Assembly (NCBI RefSeq): GCF_000966285.1
Contig: NZ_KQ031391.1
Location: 6,510,430 to 6,574,429, forward strand
Length of the DNA stretch: 64,000 nucleotides
Direction: 5' to 3'
DNA from: Pseudofrankia sp. DC12
Lineage (GTDB): Bacteria > Actinomycetota > Actinomycetes > Frankiales > Frankiaceae
Shown here in pieces: positions 53,137 through 60,985 of this stretch (positions are counted from its first letter, which is position 1; each line of letters begins with the position of its first letter). The notes beneath the pieces are model-generated. The model made no database searches. It was not told the origin of the DNA and worked only from the letters and a program-made list of their open reading frames with translations. A program made the position numbers and the translations under genes.

Positions 53137-54171
53137 ATGGTGGGCGAGTTCGACGACCTGACGCGGCCCGACCTGGTCGGCCCGGTGCTGGCCGACATCC
53201 TCAGCGACGAGGCGTGGCGGGCTCCGGAGGTCCGGCTGATCTCGGGCGGGAAGTCGAACCTGACCTTCGAGCTGGCCTGTGCCGCGGGGTCGGTCGTGCT
53301 GCGCCGGCCGCCGTCCGGGCACCTCCTGCGTGGCGCCCACGACATGGGCCGGGAGGCCCGGGTACAGGCGGCGCTCGCCGAGACGGACGTCCCGGTGGCC
53401 AGGGTCCTCTACTCCAGCGACGAGACGGGCCCGCTGGGCGTGCCGTTCTACGTCATGGCGAAGATCGACGGCTACGCGATCCGGGACGTCCTGCCGGACG
53501 GGTACGCCGAGGACGCAGCCGGCCGGACCGCGCTGACCGACGCGCTGATCGACACGCTGGCCGACCTGCACGCCGTCGACGCGTACGCGATCGGTCTCGG
53601 CGGCTACGGCCGCCCGACCGGCTTCATGGGCCGCCAGGTCCGCACCTGGTCCCGCCAGTTCGAGGCGGCCAGGACCAGGCCCGCGCCGGCGATGGACGAG
53701 CTGGGCCGCCGGCTCGCGGCGTACCCGTTCGCCGAGCCGGCGCGGCCGTCGATCGTGCACGGCGACTACCGGCTCGACAACGTGCTCATGGACCCGGTCG
53801 ACCCGAGCCGGGTGGGCGCGGTGCTCGACTGGGAGCTCTCGACGCTCGGCGATCCGCTCGCCGACCTCGGAACGCTGCTGTTCTACTGGACCGAGGCAGG
53901 CGAGAAGTCCCCCCTGCTGATTCCCGCCGTGACGGCGCAGAACGGTTTCCCGGGCCGGGCTCATATCACCGAGCGGTACGCGCTGCGCAGCAACGCGGAC
54001 CTCGCCGACCTGGCCGCTTACGTGGCCTACGCGCACTTCAAGTTCGCCGCGATCGTGCAGGGCGTCTACGCGCGGGCGGCCGCCGGGGTGATGGCCGGGC
54101 AGGATTTCGGTGACCTGTCCGGCGAGGCCGAGCGGCTCGCCGCCGAGGGCCTCGACCACTGGAAGGGATGA
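53137..54171 (+). CDS. ACAD10/11-like phosphotransferase
   Basis: A 344-aa APH-fold kinase. The N-lobe has LISGGKSNLTFELACAAG and VLRRPP, and the C-lobe the catalytic IVHGDYRLDNVL and AVLDWELSTLGDPLADLGTLL, typical of the kinase domain fused to acyl-CoA dehydrogenases in ACAD10/11. The stop overlaps the start of the acyl-CoA dehydrogenase (ATGA), so the two act together. In mammals the pair processes 4-hydroxy fatty acyl-CoAs by phosphorylation and elimination; a like role is plausible here. ATG 53137 has GAGG upstream. Confidence 0.93.
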   Translation: MVGEFDDLTRPDLVGPVLADILSDEAWRAPEVRLISGGKSNLTFELACAAGSVVLRRPPSGHLLRGAHDMGREARVQAALAETDVPVARVLYSSDETGPLGVPFYVMAKIDGYAIRDVLPDGYAEDAAGRTALTDALIDTLADLHAVDAYAIGLGGYGRPTGFMGRQVRTWSRQFEAARTRPAPAMDELGRRLAAYPFAEPARPSIVHGDYRLDNVLMDPVDPSRVGAVLDWELSTLGDPLADLGTLLFYWTEAGEKSPLLIPAVTAQNGFPGRAHITERYALRSNADLADLAAYVAYAHFKFAAIVQGVYARAAAGVMAGQDFGDLSGEAERLAAEGLDHWKG

Positions 54172-55379
54172 GCGTGGACTTCGGACTGTCGGCGCAGGCC
54201 GCGGACACCTGTGCACGGATGTGGGACTTCATGCGCGAGGAGGTGTTCCCCGCCGAGCCGGTGTGGAACAGCTACCTGCGCGAGCACGGCGAGCACGCCT
54301 ACCCGCCGGTCATGGAGGAGCTCAAGGCCTCGGCGCAGAAGCGCGGCCTGTGGAACCTCTTCATGAAGTCCTGGTCCGGGCTCTCGAACGTCGAGTACGC
54401 GTCGGTGGCGGAGATCACCGGCTGGTCGCCGGTCATCGCCCCGGAGGCGATCAACTGCCAGGCCCCGGACACCGGCAACATGGAGACGTTCGAGCTGTTC
54501 GGCACGGCCGAGCAGAAGCTGCGCTGGCTGGAGCCGCTGAAGGACGGCCGCATCCGGTCCGCGTTCGCGATGACCGAGCCGGCCGTGGCCTCCTCGGACG
54601 CGACGAACATCCAGACCTCGATCGTCCGCGACGGCGACGACTACGTCATCAACGGCCGCAAATGGTGGATCACCGGCGTCGCCGACGAGCGCTGCGAGAT
54701 CTTCATCGTGATGGGCCGGACGAACCCGGAGGCGGCCCCGCACCGCCAGCAGTCGATGATCCTCGTCCCGCGCGACACCCCGGGCCTGACGATCGTGCGG
54801 CATCTGCCGGTGTTCGGCTACCAGGACCAGCACGGCCACTCCGAGCTGCTGTTCGAGGACGTCCGGGTGCCCGCGGCGAACCTGCTGTCCGGCGAGGGCG
54901 AGGGTTTCGCGGTCTCCCAGGCCCGGCTGGGCCCGGGGCGCATCCACCACGCGATGCGCGCGATCGGCATGTCCGAGCGGGCGCTGGCGCTGATGGTCGA
55001 GCGGGCCAAGAGCAGGACCGCGTTCGGGTCGACGCTCGCCGACCAGGGGGTCGTCCAGGAGCTGATCGCCCGGTCCCGCATCGAGATCGACCAGGCCCGC
55101 CTCTACGTCCTGAAGACCGCCTGGCTGATCGACCACCACGGCGCCCGCGGCGCCGCCACCGAGATCGCTGGCATCAAGGTCGCCGCGCCCGCCGTCGCCA
55201 CCGCGGTGATCGACCGGGCCATCGAGGTCTTCGGCGCCGCCGGCGTCAGCGACGACACCCCGCTGGCCGGCTTCTACGCCTGGGCCCGCGCGCTGCGCAT
55301 CGTCGACGGCCCCGACGCCGTCCACCGCCGCACCATCGCGCGGCGCGAACTGCGCGCCGAACGCCCCTACACGGGCTGA
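54168..55379 (+). CDS. Acyl-CoA dehydrogenase (ACAD10/11-like)
   Basis: A 403-aa acyl-CoA dehydrogenase: FAMTEPAVASSDATNIQTSI in the FAD-binding region, then INGRKWWITG, a GRIHHAMRAIGMSERALALM loop, and RTIARRELR at the C-terminus. It acts on the CoA thioester made or phosphorylated by the partner enzyme. ATG 54168 overlaps the phosphotransferase stop. Fine substrate specificity unknown. Confidence 0.93.
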   Translation: MSVDFGLSAQAADTCARMWDFMREEVFPAEPVWNSYLREHGEHAYPPVMEELKASAQKRGLWNLFMKSWSGLSNVEYASVAEITGWSPVIAPEAINCQAPDTGNMETFELFGTAEQKLRWLEPLKDGRIRSAFAMTEPAVASSDATNIQTSIVRDGDDYVINGRKWWITGVADERCEIFIVMGRTNPEAAPHRQQSMILVPRDTPGLTIVRHLPVFGYQDQHGHSELLFEDVRVPAANLLSGEGEGFAVSQARLGPGRIHHAMRAIGMSERALALMVERAKSRTAFGSTLADQGVVQELIARSRIEIDQARLYVLKTAWLIDHHGARGAATEIAGIKVAAPAVATAVIDRAIEVFGAAGVSDDTPLAGFYAWARALRIVDGPDAVHRRTIARRELRAERPYTG

Positions 55380-55425
55380 CGCTCGCCGCCGCCGCGGCCA
55401 TGATCGCTGCCCGGTCTGATCGGGG

Positions 55426-55950
55426 TCAGGCCGGGCATCTCCAATCCTCGCTGACCGCGGGAGCGGCGTCCGGCCGCCCGGGCGGCGGGAACTGTTCGCG
55501 CAGCGTGAAGGCCCGCGGCGTCGGGCCGTGCGCGCGCAGGTGCTGGACGCGTTCCTCCGCCTCCGCGGTGGTCGGCCGGTGGCCGGCCGGGACCCACCAC
55601 AGGGCCAGGTACGCCTCGGCCATCGGCTCGAACCACTCCCGTCGACGGCGCATCACCTCGCGGTGGTGCCCGGAGAACGCGAAGGCGGCGAGCGCCTCGA
55701 CCGAGGCCCAGACGGTGAGGTTCACGATGACCCCGGCGCTCGCCCCGGCGTCCCAGCCGAACGCCTGGATCGTGGTGGCGTCGCCGCTGTCGTCCTGCAG
55801 CCGCCACCGGAATCCCGGCGCGGCGTCGGCCAACGCGTTGACGGGATCGAGGGCTGCGACGAATCCCGCGAGCCGCGGGCTCTCCAAGGGCTCCAGCAGC
55901 CTGGCGATGTTGACCTGCGCGAGTTCCCAGCGGTCCGCCTCGCTGTCCAT
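55426..55950 (-). CDS. DUF3291 family protein
   Basis: A 174-aa protein with WELAQVNIARLLEPLESPRLAGFVAALDPVNALADAAPGFRWRL, the DUF3291 start, and a middle FSGHHREVMRRRREWFEP. These are dimeric ferredoxin-like barrel proteins of unknown function, related to antibiotic-biosynthesis monooxygenase-type folds. It is convergent with the acyl-CoA dehydrogenase gene. ATG 55950. Confidence 0.88.
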   Translation of the reverse strand: MDSEADRWELAQVNIARLLEPLESPRLAGFVAALDPVNALADAAPGFRWRLQDDSGDATTIQAFGWDAGASAGVIVNLTVWASVEALAAFAFSGHHREVMRRRREWFEPMAEAYLALWWVPAGHRPTTAEAEERVQHLRAHGPTPRAFTLREQFPPPGRPDAAPAVSEDWRCPA

Positions 55951-56060
55951 GGAAGGGACGATAGACGCGTCAGCGCCGCCGTCGACCGCTTTCCGGTGGG
56001 CCTGAACGGGGCTGGGGACGTGGGCGCGGCGACGGCTGGCGAGCCGTGAGCCGCGGTCCT

Positions 56061-56606
56061 TCAGGCGTCGCGGGCCGGGGAGCGGATGGTCAGGACGGCC
56101 TCGACGGCAGCGTCGCCGAGGACCGTGTAGCCGTGCTCGGCGCTGCTCTCCCAGACGGCGGTCTCGCCGGGGCCGACGGCGCTCTCCTGGCCGGGGAGCC
56201 CGGCGAGCGCGTGGCCGTGCGTGACCAGCAGGTGCTCGATGACGCCGGCGCCGTGGGCGGGGGAGCGGTGGCGGGCACCCGGGTCCAGGTGGAGCAGGTA
56301 CACCTCGACGGTGGTGCCGTCGGCGTGCCGCGTCGCGTCCAGCAGCCGAGCGCCGATGCCCTCCGAGGCGACCTCGACGCCAGGACGGTCCGCGAGCAGC
56401 GTCGCGAGCGGCACCCCGAGCGCCCCGGCCAGCGCGTACAGCGTCCCCAGGGTGGGGTTGCGCACGCCATTCTCGATCTCCGAGAGCGACCCCTTGCCGA
56501 CGCCGGCCCGGCTCGCGAGAGCGCCGACCGACAGGTCGCGAGCCTGCCTCGTCGCCCGCAGCCGCGCGCCGACCGCGGCCGCGACCTCGGAGTCCACGAA
56601 CGACAC
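56061..56606 (-). CDS. XRE-family regulator with cupin domain
   Basis: A 181-aa protein. Residues about 10-65 are an XRE HTH (LRATRQARDLSVGALASRAGVGKGSLSEIENG), and the rest is a cupin (TVEVYLLHLDPGARHRSPAHGAGVIEHLLV). This layout is common in regulators of transport genes. The start is GTG 56606, perhaps leaderless, or GTG 56597. It is divergent from the BenE-type transporter gene, and the twin GTTC-N8-GAAC sites lie between the two. Confidence 0.9.
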   Translation of the reverse strand: MSFVDSEVAAAVGARLRATRQARDLSVGALASRAGVGKGSLSEIENGVRNPTLGTLYALAGALGVPLATLLADRPGVEVASEGIGARLLDATRHADGTTVEVYLLHLDPGARHRSPAHGAGVIEHLLVTHGHALAGLPGQESAVGPGETAVWESSAEHGYTVLGDAAVEAVLTIRSPARDA

Positions 56607-56616
56607 CCTAGCCAGC

Positions 56617-56632
56617 GTTCTGTCGGTAGAAC
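56617..56632. promoter_or_regulatory. Operator 1, GTTC-N8-GAAC
   Basis: GTTC, eight bases, GAAC, ten bases upstream of the XRE start. A second site of the same form follows 27 bp away. Confidence 0.68.
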
Positions 56633-56643
56633 GGTCAGGTAGG

Positions 56644-56659
56644 GTTCTGTAAATGGAAC
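56644..56659. promoter_or_regulatory. Operator 2, GTTC-N8-GAAC, over start codon of transporter
   Basis: The same pattern as operator 1. The ATG of the BenE-type gene (56653-56655) is inside it, so bound repressor would cover the translation start. It suggests a leaderless transcript. Confidence 0.7.
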
Positions 56660-57936
56660 AGCGCCTGTCGCACACGATCAGCGCCGGCGTCGTCACGGCA
56701 CTCGTGGGGTTCCTGGGCGCCTCGGTGGTGGTGCTGACCGGCCTTCGTGGTGTCGGCGCGACCACCGGCCAGGCGGCCTCCGGGCTGCTCGCCGTCACGG
56801 TCACACAGTCGCTCGGCACGATCTGGCTTTCGCGCCGCCACCGGATCCCGGTGGTGCTCGCCTGGTCGACGCCGGGTGCAGCGCTGCTCGCCTCGACCGG
56901 CGCGGTCCACGGCGGCTGGCCCGCCGCGGTCGGTGCCTTCCTCCTGGTCGGCGGGCTCATCCTGCTCACCGCGGCCTGGCCCCGGCTCGGCGATCTCATC
57001 GCCGCGATCCCGACGCCGATTGCCCAGGCGATGCTCGCCGGGGTGCTGCTGGAGCTGTGCCTCGCCCCGGTGCACGGCCTGGCGGCGCAGCCGGCGCTCG
57101 TCGCGCCGGTGGTCGTCGCCTGGCTGCTGCTGTTGCGGTTCGCGCCGCGCTGGGCCGTCCCCGGGGCGTTCGTCGTGACGGTGGCCGCCATCGGCGTCTG
57201 GCTCGGCCTGCACGGCGGCCTGCACGGCCCGCTGCTGCCCCGGGCCGAGCTGACGGCCCCGACCTGGACCTGGGCGTCGGTGCTGTCGCTGGCGATCCCC
57301 CTGTTCGTCGTGACCATGGCATCGCAGAACGTGCCCGGCGTCGCGGTGCTGTCGTCCTACGGGTATGCCGCGCCGTGGCGGGAGGCGATGACGGTGACCG
57401 GCGTCGGCACCGTCGCCGGGGCCTGCGCCGGCGGTCACGCGATCAACCTGGCGGCGATCACGGCGGCGATGGCCGCAAGCCCCGACGCGCACCCGGACCC
57501 GAGGCGGCGCTGGCTGGTCGCGCAGGCCACCGGCGCCACCGGCCTGGTCCTCGCCGCGTGCTCCACCGTGCTGGTCACCGTCGTGGCCGCGGCACCCGCG
57601 GGCGTCACCGCCGCGTTCGCCGGCCTCGCGCTGCTCGCCACCCTCGCCTCGTCGCTGACCGGCGCCCTGGCCGAACCGGCCGACCGGGTACCGGCCGTCG
57701 TGACCTTCGTCGTGGCCGGCAGCGGGGTGACGCTGCTGAGCGTCGGCGCCGCCTTCTGGGCGCTGGCCGCGGGCCTGGCCGTGCGGACCGTCCTGCGCGG
57801 CTCGCTGCCCGCCGGGTCGGGCCAGGCCCAGCCGAGTCCGATGACTCCGTCGCCGCGAACCGCGCCGGAGGCTGAGGCGACCGAGAGTCCCGAGGAGCGG
57901 CCCGCCCGGCGCGCCGCCGTTGAGGGCGAGGCCTGA
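56653..57936 (+). CDS. BenE-family (benzoate/H+ symporter-like) transporter
   Basis: A 427-aa membrane protein with about 12-14 helices of the BenE/benzoate transporter family: SAGVVTALVGFLGASVVVLTGL, AWSTPGAALLAS, and VTMASQNVPGVAVLSSYGY. ATG 56653 has no ribosome site of its own and lies inside operator 2. Benzoate as substrate is by family only. The C-terminal 45 residues are hydrophilic. Likely induced by its substrate through the divergent XRE-cupin regulator. Confidence 0.92.
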   Translation: MEQRLSHTISAGVVTALVGFLGASVVVLTGLRGVGATTGQAASGLLAVTVTQSLGTIWLSRRHRIPVVLAWSTPGAALLASTGAVHGGWPAAVGAFLLVGGLILLTAAWPRLGDLIAAIPTPIAQAMLAGVLLELCLAPVHGLAAQPALVAPVVVAWLLLLRFAPRWAVPGAFVVTVAAIGVWLGLHGGLHGPLLPRAELTAPTWTWASVLSLAIPLFVVTMASQNVPGVAVLSSYGYAAPWREAMTVTGVGTVAGACAGGHAINLAAITAAMAASPDAHPDPRRRWLVAQATGATGLVLAACSTVLVTVVAAAPAGVTAAFAGLALLATLASSLTGALAEPADRVPAVVTFVVAGSGVTLLSVGAAFWALAAGLAVRTVLRGSLPAGSGQAQPSPMTPSPRTAPEAEATESPEERPARRAAVEGEA

Positions 57937-57967
57937 ACCGCCTCCCGTGGATCATCGAACAACCGAA

Positions 57968-58118
57968 TTTCACACCCGGCTGGCGATCATCGGCGGTCAG
58001 TGGCGCTCACGAGCGCGATGATCGCGGCCCTGGTATCGAATCGGTCGCCCTCCGCCCGATAGATACCAAATATCCATACGTGATTGGTGATCTTGCCGAT
58101 TCCTTCGGCCAGGGGGCC
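57968..58118. repeat. Dispersed 150-bp repeat, copy B
   Basis: Partner of 37651-37800, collinear over about 150 bp. It lies just after the BenE-type gene and upstream of the group II intron. The region between it and the intron (58119-58451) has no recognisable gene. Confidence 0.65.
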
Positions 58119-58814
58119 GTCGAAGATCCGCGTTCGGGTGTGGAAACTGGCCTGGCGACCGACGCGTGCGGGCCACGAGGTTACGGGCTGGTTCCGGCCC
58201 CGAGGTTGGCCCCGTCCGGCCTGCCTGGCTGGCTTCGCCAGACTTGATCGCCGTCTTGTTGCGCCACGAACTCGAAGGGAGACGCCGATCTGAGGTAGAC
58301 GGTGATCTTTTGGAGGGGTGCTGCACGGGAGATGGAGGTTGGCCCTCCGTGATCGCCATGCGGGTGGTGGTCACAAACCGCCGTCAGCGGCGTCAGCCGA
58401 ACAGCTGGGGTCGTGAGCGTGACGGAAAAGGCGCGGCGGTGATCGTGTCAGGTGTGGGCCGGGAAGGCGAGCGCGAGCGAACCACCGTTGAAGTGTCGAA
58501 AAGATGTGGATGGCGTCAGAACCGGGGCAGTGAAACGGCTTCGGGATGAGTCTGGGGGTTACCCGTCTACTGCCCAGACGGCGTCCGGCATGCAGGTGGC
58601 GCGAGCCCGGTCCGGGCTTCCGTGTGGAACGTGGGAACTTTCCGTATGCCACGTCTCGCGTCGAGTATGGCGTGGGTGAGGGAGAACTCCAAGCGGCGGA
58701 ATCCGTGAGGACAGAGTACCGAAGGTGGAAACGGAAGGGGCGGACCGCCTCGTAGTAGCGCGGAGACTCCTGTAATGGGGGTGGAGCGAAGGGGGCGGGC
58801 TGTCCGGTGACAAT

Positions 58815-60122
58815 GTGTCGGTCAACCGTTGGATGCGGGAGGAGCCGGTCGGCGTGTCACAGCCGAAACCGTTTGACATTGACAAGCGGCTGTTCGTGGA
58901 GGCTTTTGGGAGAGTCCGGGCCAACAAGGGTGCGGCGGGAGTCGACGGGACGTCGATCGCCACGTTCGAGAGCAGGCTTAAAGACAACCTGTACAAGACG
59001 TGGAATCGGATGTCGTCGGGTACCTACTTCCCGTCGCCGTTGCGTGAGGTGGTGATACCGAAGCCGGAGGGTGGCTCGCGCGTGTTGGCGGTGCCGACCG
59101 TGGCGGATCGGGTCGCGCAGACGGTGGCCGTGCTGGTCCTGGACCCGCGAGTGGAGCCGATGTTCCATCGGGACTCCTACGGGTACCGGCCAGGGCGCTC
59201 GCCGCTGGACGCGGTCGCGGCCGCACGTACGCGGTGCTGGAAGAACGACTGGGTCATCGACCTGGATATTCGGGCGTTCTTCGACAGCGTGCCGTGGGAT
59301 AAGCTGATGGCGGCGGTGCACCGGCACCTCGACTGGGATACCCGATGGGTCGGGCTGTATGTGGAGCGCTGGCTGAGGGCTCCCCTGGTCCGAGCGGACG
59401 GGACCCGGGAAGAACGGACACGGGGATGCCCGCAGGGGTCGCCTGTGTCACCATTGCTGGCTAACATCTATCTTCACTATGCGTTCGACACCTGGATGAT
59501 CCGGGAATTTCCGGGTGTCCTGTTCGAGCGGTTCAGTGACGATGTGGTCGTGCACTGCACCAGCGAGCAGCAGGCTCGCAGGGTGCTGGCGGATATACGC
59601 GGCCGGCTGGCGGAATGTGGCTTGGAACTGAACGAGTCCAAGACCCAGGTCGTTTACTGCGCGGACGACGGACGGAGGAAACCCTGGGACGGGCCGACGG
59701 GCTTCGACTTCCTTGGGTACACGTTCCATGCCCGGACGGTTCGCCGCCGGGACGGGGCACTGTTCGTCGGTTTCACTCCCGCGATCAGCGACAGGAATGC
59801 CAAACGGCTACGCCGCCAGATACGCCGGTGGAGGTTGCATCGGCGCACGGCCGGGACTCTCCAGGACCTGGCAGCGAGAATCAATCCGCTGATCAGGGGT
59901 TGGATCAACTACTACGGTGCGTTTACACCGTCTCGGTTGGCTCCGACCCTCCGCCTGATCGACGCCTACCTGGCGCGATGGCTGCAACGCAAATACAGGC
60001 GGTTCCGACGGCGGTGGCGCCGGTCGCTACGGTTCCTCGCGGAGGTACGTCGCCGCGACCCGGGACTGTTCGCGCACTGGCAGCAACCGCTGGCGGTCGG
60101 TAGGACAGCACGAGCCGGATGA
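58815..60122 (+). CDS. ltrA: Group II intron reverse transcriptase/maturase
   Basis: A 435-aa RT with blocks 0-7 and the maturase domain (NPLIRGWINYYGAF), and no HNH endonuclease. RT block 3 is IDLDIRAFFDSVPW and block 4 RGCPQGSPVSPLLANIYLH. The usual YADD is FSDD (residues 240-243), so both catalytic Asp remain. Because it lacks the endonuclease it should prime on DNA replication intermediates. GTG 58815 is one codon out of phase with an ATG two bases earlier. Its stop (60120-60122) lies inside domain V. Confidence 0.95.
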   Translation: MSVNRWMREEPVGVSQPKPFDIDKRLFVEAFGRVRANKGAAGVDGTSIATFESRLKDNLYKTWNRMSSGTYFPSPLREVVIPKPEGGSRVLAVPTVADRVAQTVAVLVLDPRVEPMFHRDSYGYRPGRSPLDAVAAARTRCWKNDWVIDLDIRAFFDSVPWDKLMAAVHRHLDWDTRWVGLYVERWLRAPLVRADGTREERTRGCPQGSPVSPLLANIYLHYAFDTWMIREFPGVLFERFSDDVVVHCTSEQQARRVLADIRGRLAECGLELNESKTQVVYCADDGRRKPWDGPTGFDFLGYTFHARTVRRRDGALFVGFTPAISDRNAKRLRRQIRRWRLHRRTAGTLQDLAARINPLIRGWINYYGAFTPSRLAPTLRLIDAYLARWLQRKYRRFRRRWRRSLRFLAEVRRRDPGLFAHWQQPLAVGRTARAG

Positions 60123-60145
60123 GTCGAGAGGCTCACGTCCGGATC
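60112..60145 (+). ncRNA. Group II intron domain V
   Basis: A 34-nt hairpin with the catalytic AGC triad, the two-base-type bulge and a GAGA tetraloop on a GAGTC/GGCTC upper stem. The basal stem has one G-A mismatch. The last codons of the RT gene overlap it. Confidence 0.85.
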
Positions 60146-60277
60146 TGTGGGGGCCGGCGGGTGAGACTCCCGCCGGCTACCCGGCGCCCTCTGAGGGTCG
60201 TACGCGCGGCCGTTTCGCAACCATGGGAGGCCGTAGACGGCGGTCAGGACGACGGCTGGCCTCGGCGGTGGGCGCGG

Positions 60278-60985
60278 TCAGCCCAGGCTGGCCAGCAGGG
60301 TGCGGGCCTCGGTCGCGGCGGCGTCGACGGTGAGCGCGTCCAGGCCGCACAGGCGCAGGCAGGACGCCGCGATCGCGGTGCCGTCGGCGCCGGTGGGCTC
60401 GCGGGTGCGACGGATCTGGATGACGACCTCGACGAGCTGGATCAGCAGTTCGCCGAGCTGGGCCGGGGAGAGCGTTGCGGCTACCGCCGCCGTGGCGGCC
60501 GCCGTGCCGAGCCGGCCGTAGGCGTCCTGCAGCTCCTGGCGTTCCGCGCGGAACGGGGCGAACACGTCGCCCTGCGCCTCGGGGAGCAGGTAGAGCGTGC
60601 CGATGTTGTGCGGGGCCGTCACCAGCGTCCGCACGTCGGCGACCGCGACCGCGTACAGCGCCGCGGCGGCGCTCACCTGGCTGGCAAGCGTGCCGATCCG
60701 CTCGACCACGTCCAGGCTGGGCCGCACCGAGGTGGAGAGCAGCTCGACGAGCAGCTCGTCCTTGGTGGCGAAGTGGTAGTACAGCGACGCCTGGCGAATG
60801 CCGACCTTGTCGGCGATCATCCGGGTGCTCGTCGCGGCGAACCCGTGCTCGGTGAACAGCGCCGCCGCCGCGTCGAGAATCTGGGCCCGGGCCGGGACGG
60901 CGCTCGCCGACTGCGGCCGGTGCCGCGGCCGTCCGGCCCGCGCCGCCGTCGTCGTCTGTCCCGTCACCCTCGCCGCCGCGCCCAT
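60278..60985 (-). CDS. TetR-family regulator of urea operon
   Basis: A 235-aa TetR-type protein. The HTH is ILDAAAALFTEHGFAATSTRMIADKVGIRQASLYYHFATKDELLVELL. The C-terminal ligand domain is variable and Ala-rich. The ATG overlaps the stop of the allophanate hydrolase gene (TGATG), so it is the last gene of the urea operon. It probably represses that operon, and its ligand may be an intermediate such as allophanate; that is inference. Confidence 0.9.
   Translation of the reverse strand: MGAAARVTGQTTTAARAGRPRHRPQSASAVPARAQILDAAAALFTEHGFAATSTRMIADKVGIRQASLYYHFATKDELLVELLSTSVRPSLDVVERIGTLASQVSAAAALYAVAVADVRTLVTAPHNIGTLYLLPEAQGDVFAPFRAERQELQDAYGRLGTAAATAAVAATLSPAQLGELLIQLVEVVIQIRRTREPTGADGTAIAASCLRLCGLDALTVDAAATEARTLLASLG

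Larger units (their letters stand above)
58452..60180 (+). mobile_element. Group II intron with reverse transcriptase, about 1.73 kb
   Basis: The 5' end is put at GTGTG (58452), matching the GUGYG consensus. Domain I-like sequence follows, with the ORF in domain IV. Domain V is at 60112-60145: GAGCCGGA pairs with TCCGGATC, with the AGC triad and a GAGA tetraloop upper stem. Domain VI is a GCCGGCGGG hairpin, and the 3' end is put at TAC (60180), matching the AY rule. The boundaries are inferred from consensus, not from a known insertion-free allele. It lies between the BenE gene and the tetR gene, in no coding sequence. Confidence 0.85.

Noticed and set aside
51208-54216. 1002-codon minus-strand open frame
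   Set aside because: It runs antisense through the LLM oxidoreductase, phosphotransferase and start of the acyl-CoA dehydrogenase; its protein is Arg/Gly-rich without domains except the displaced EthD piece at the end. It is a GC-bias artefact.
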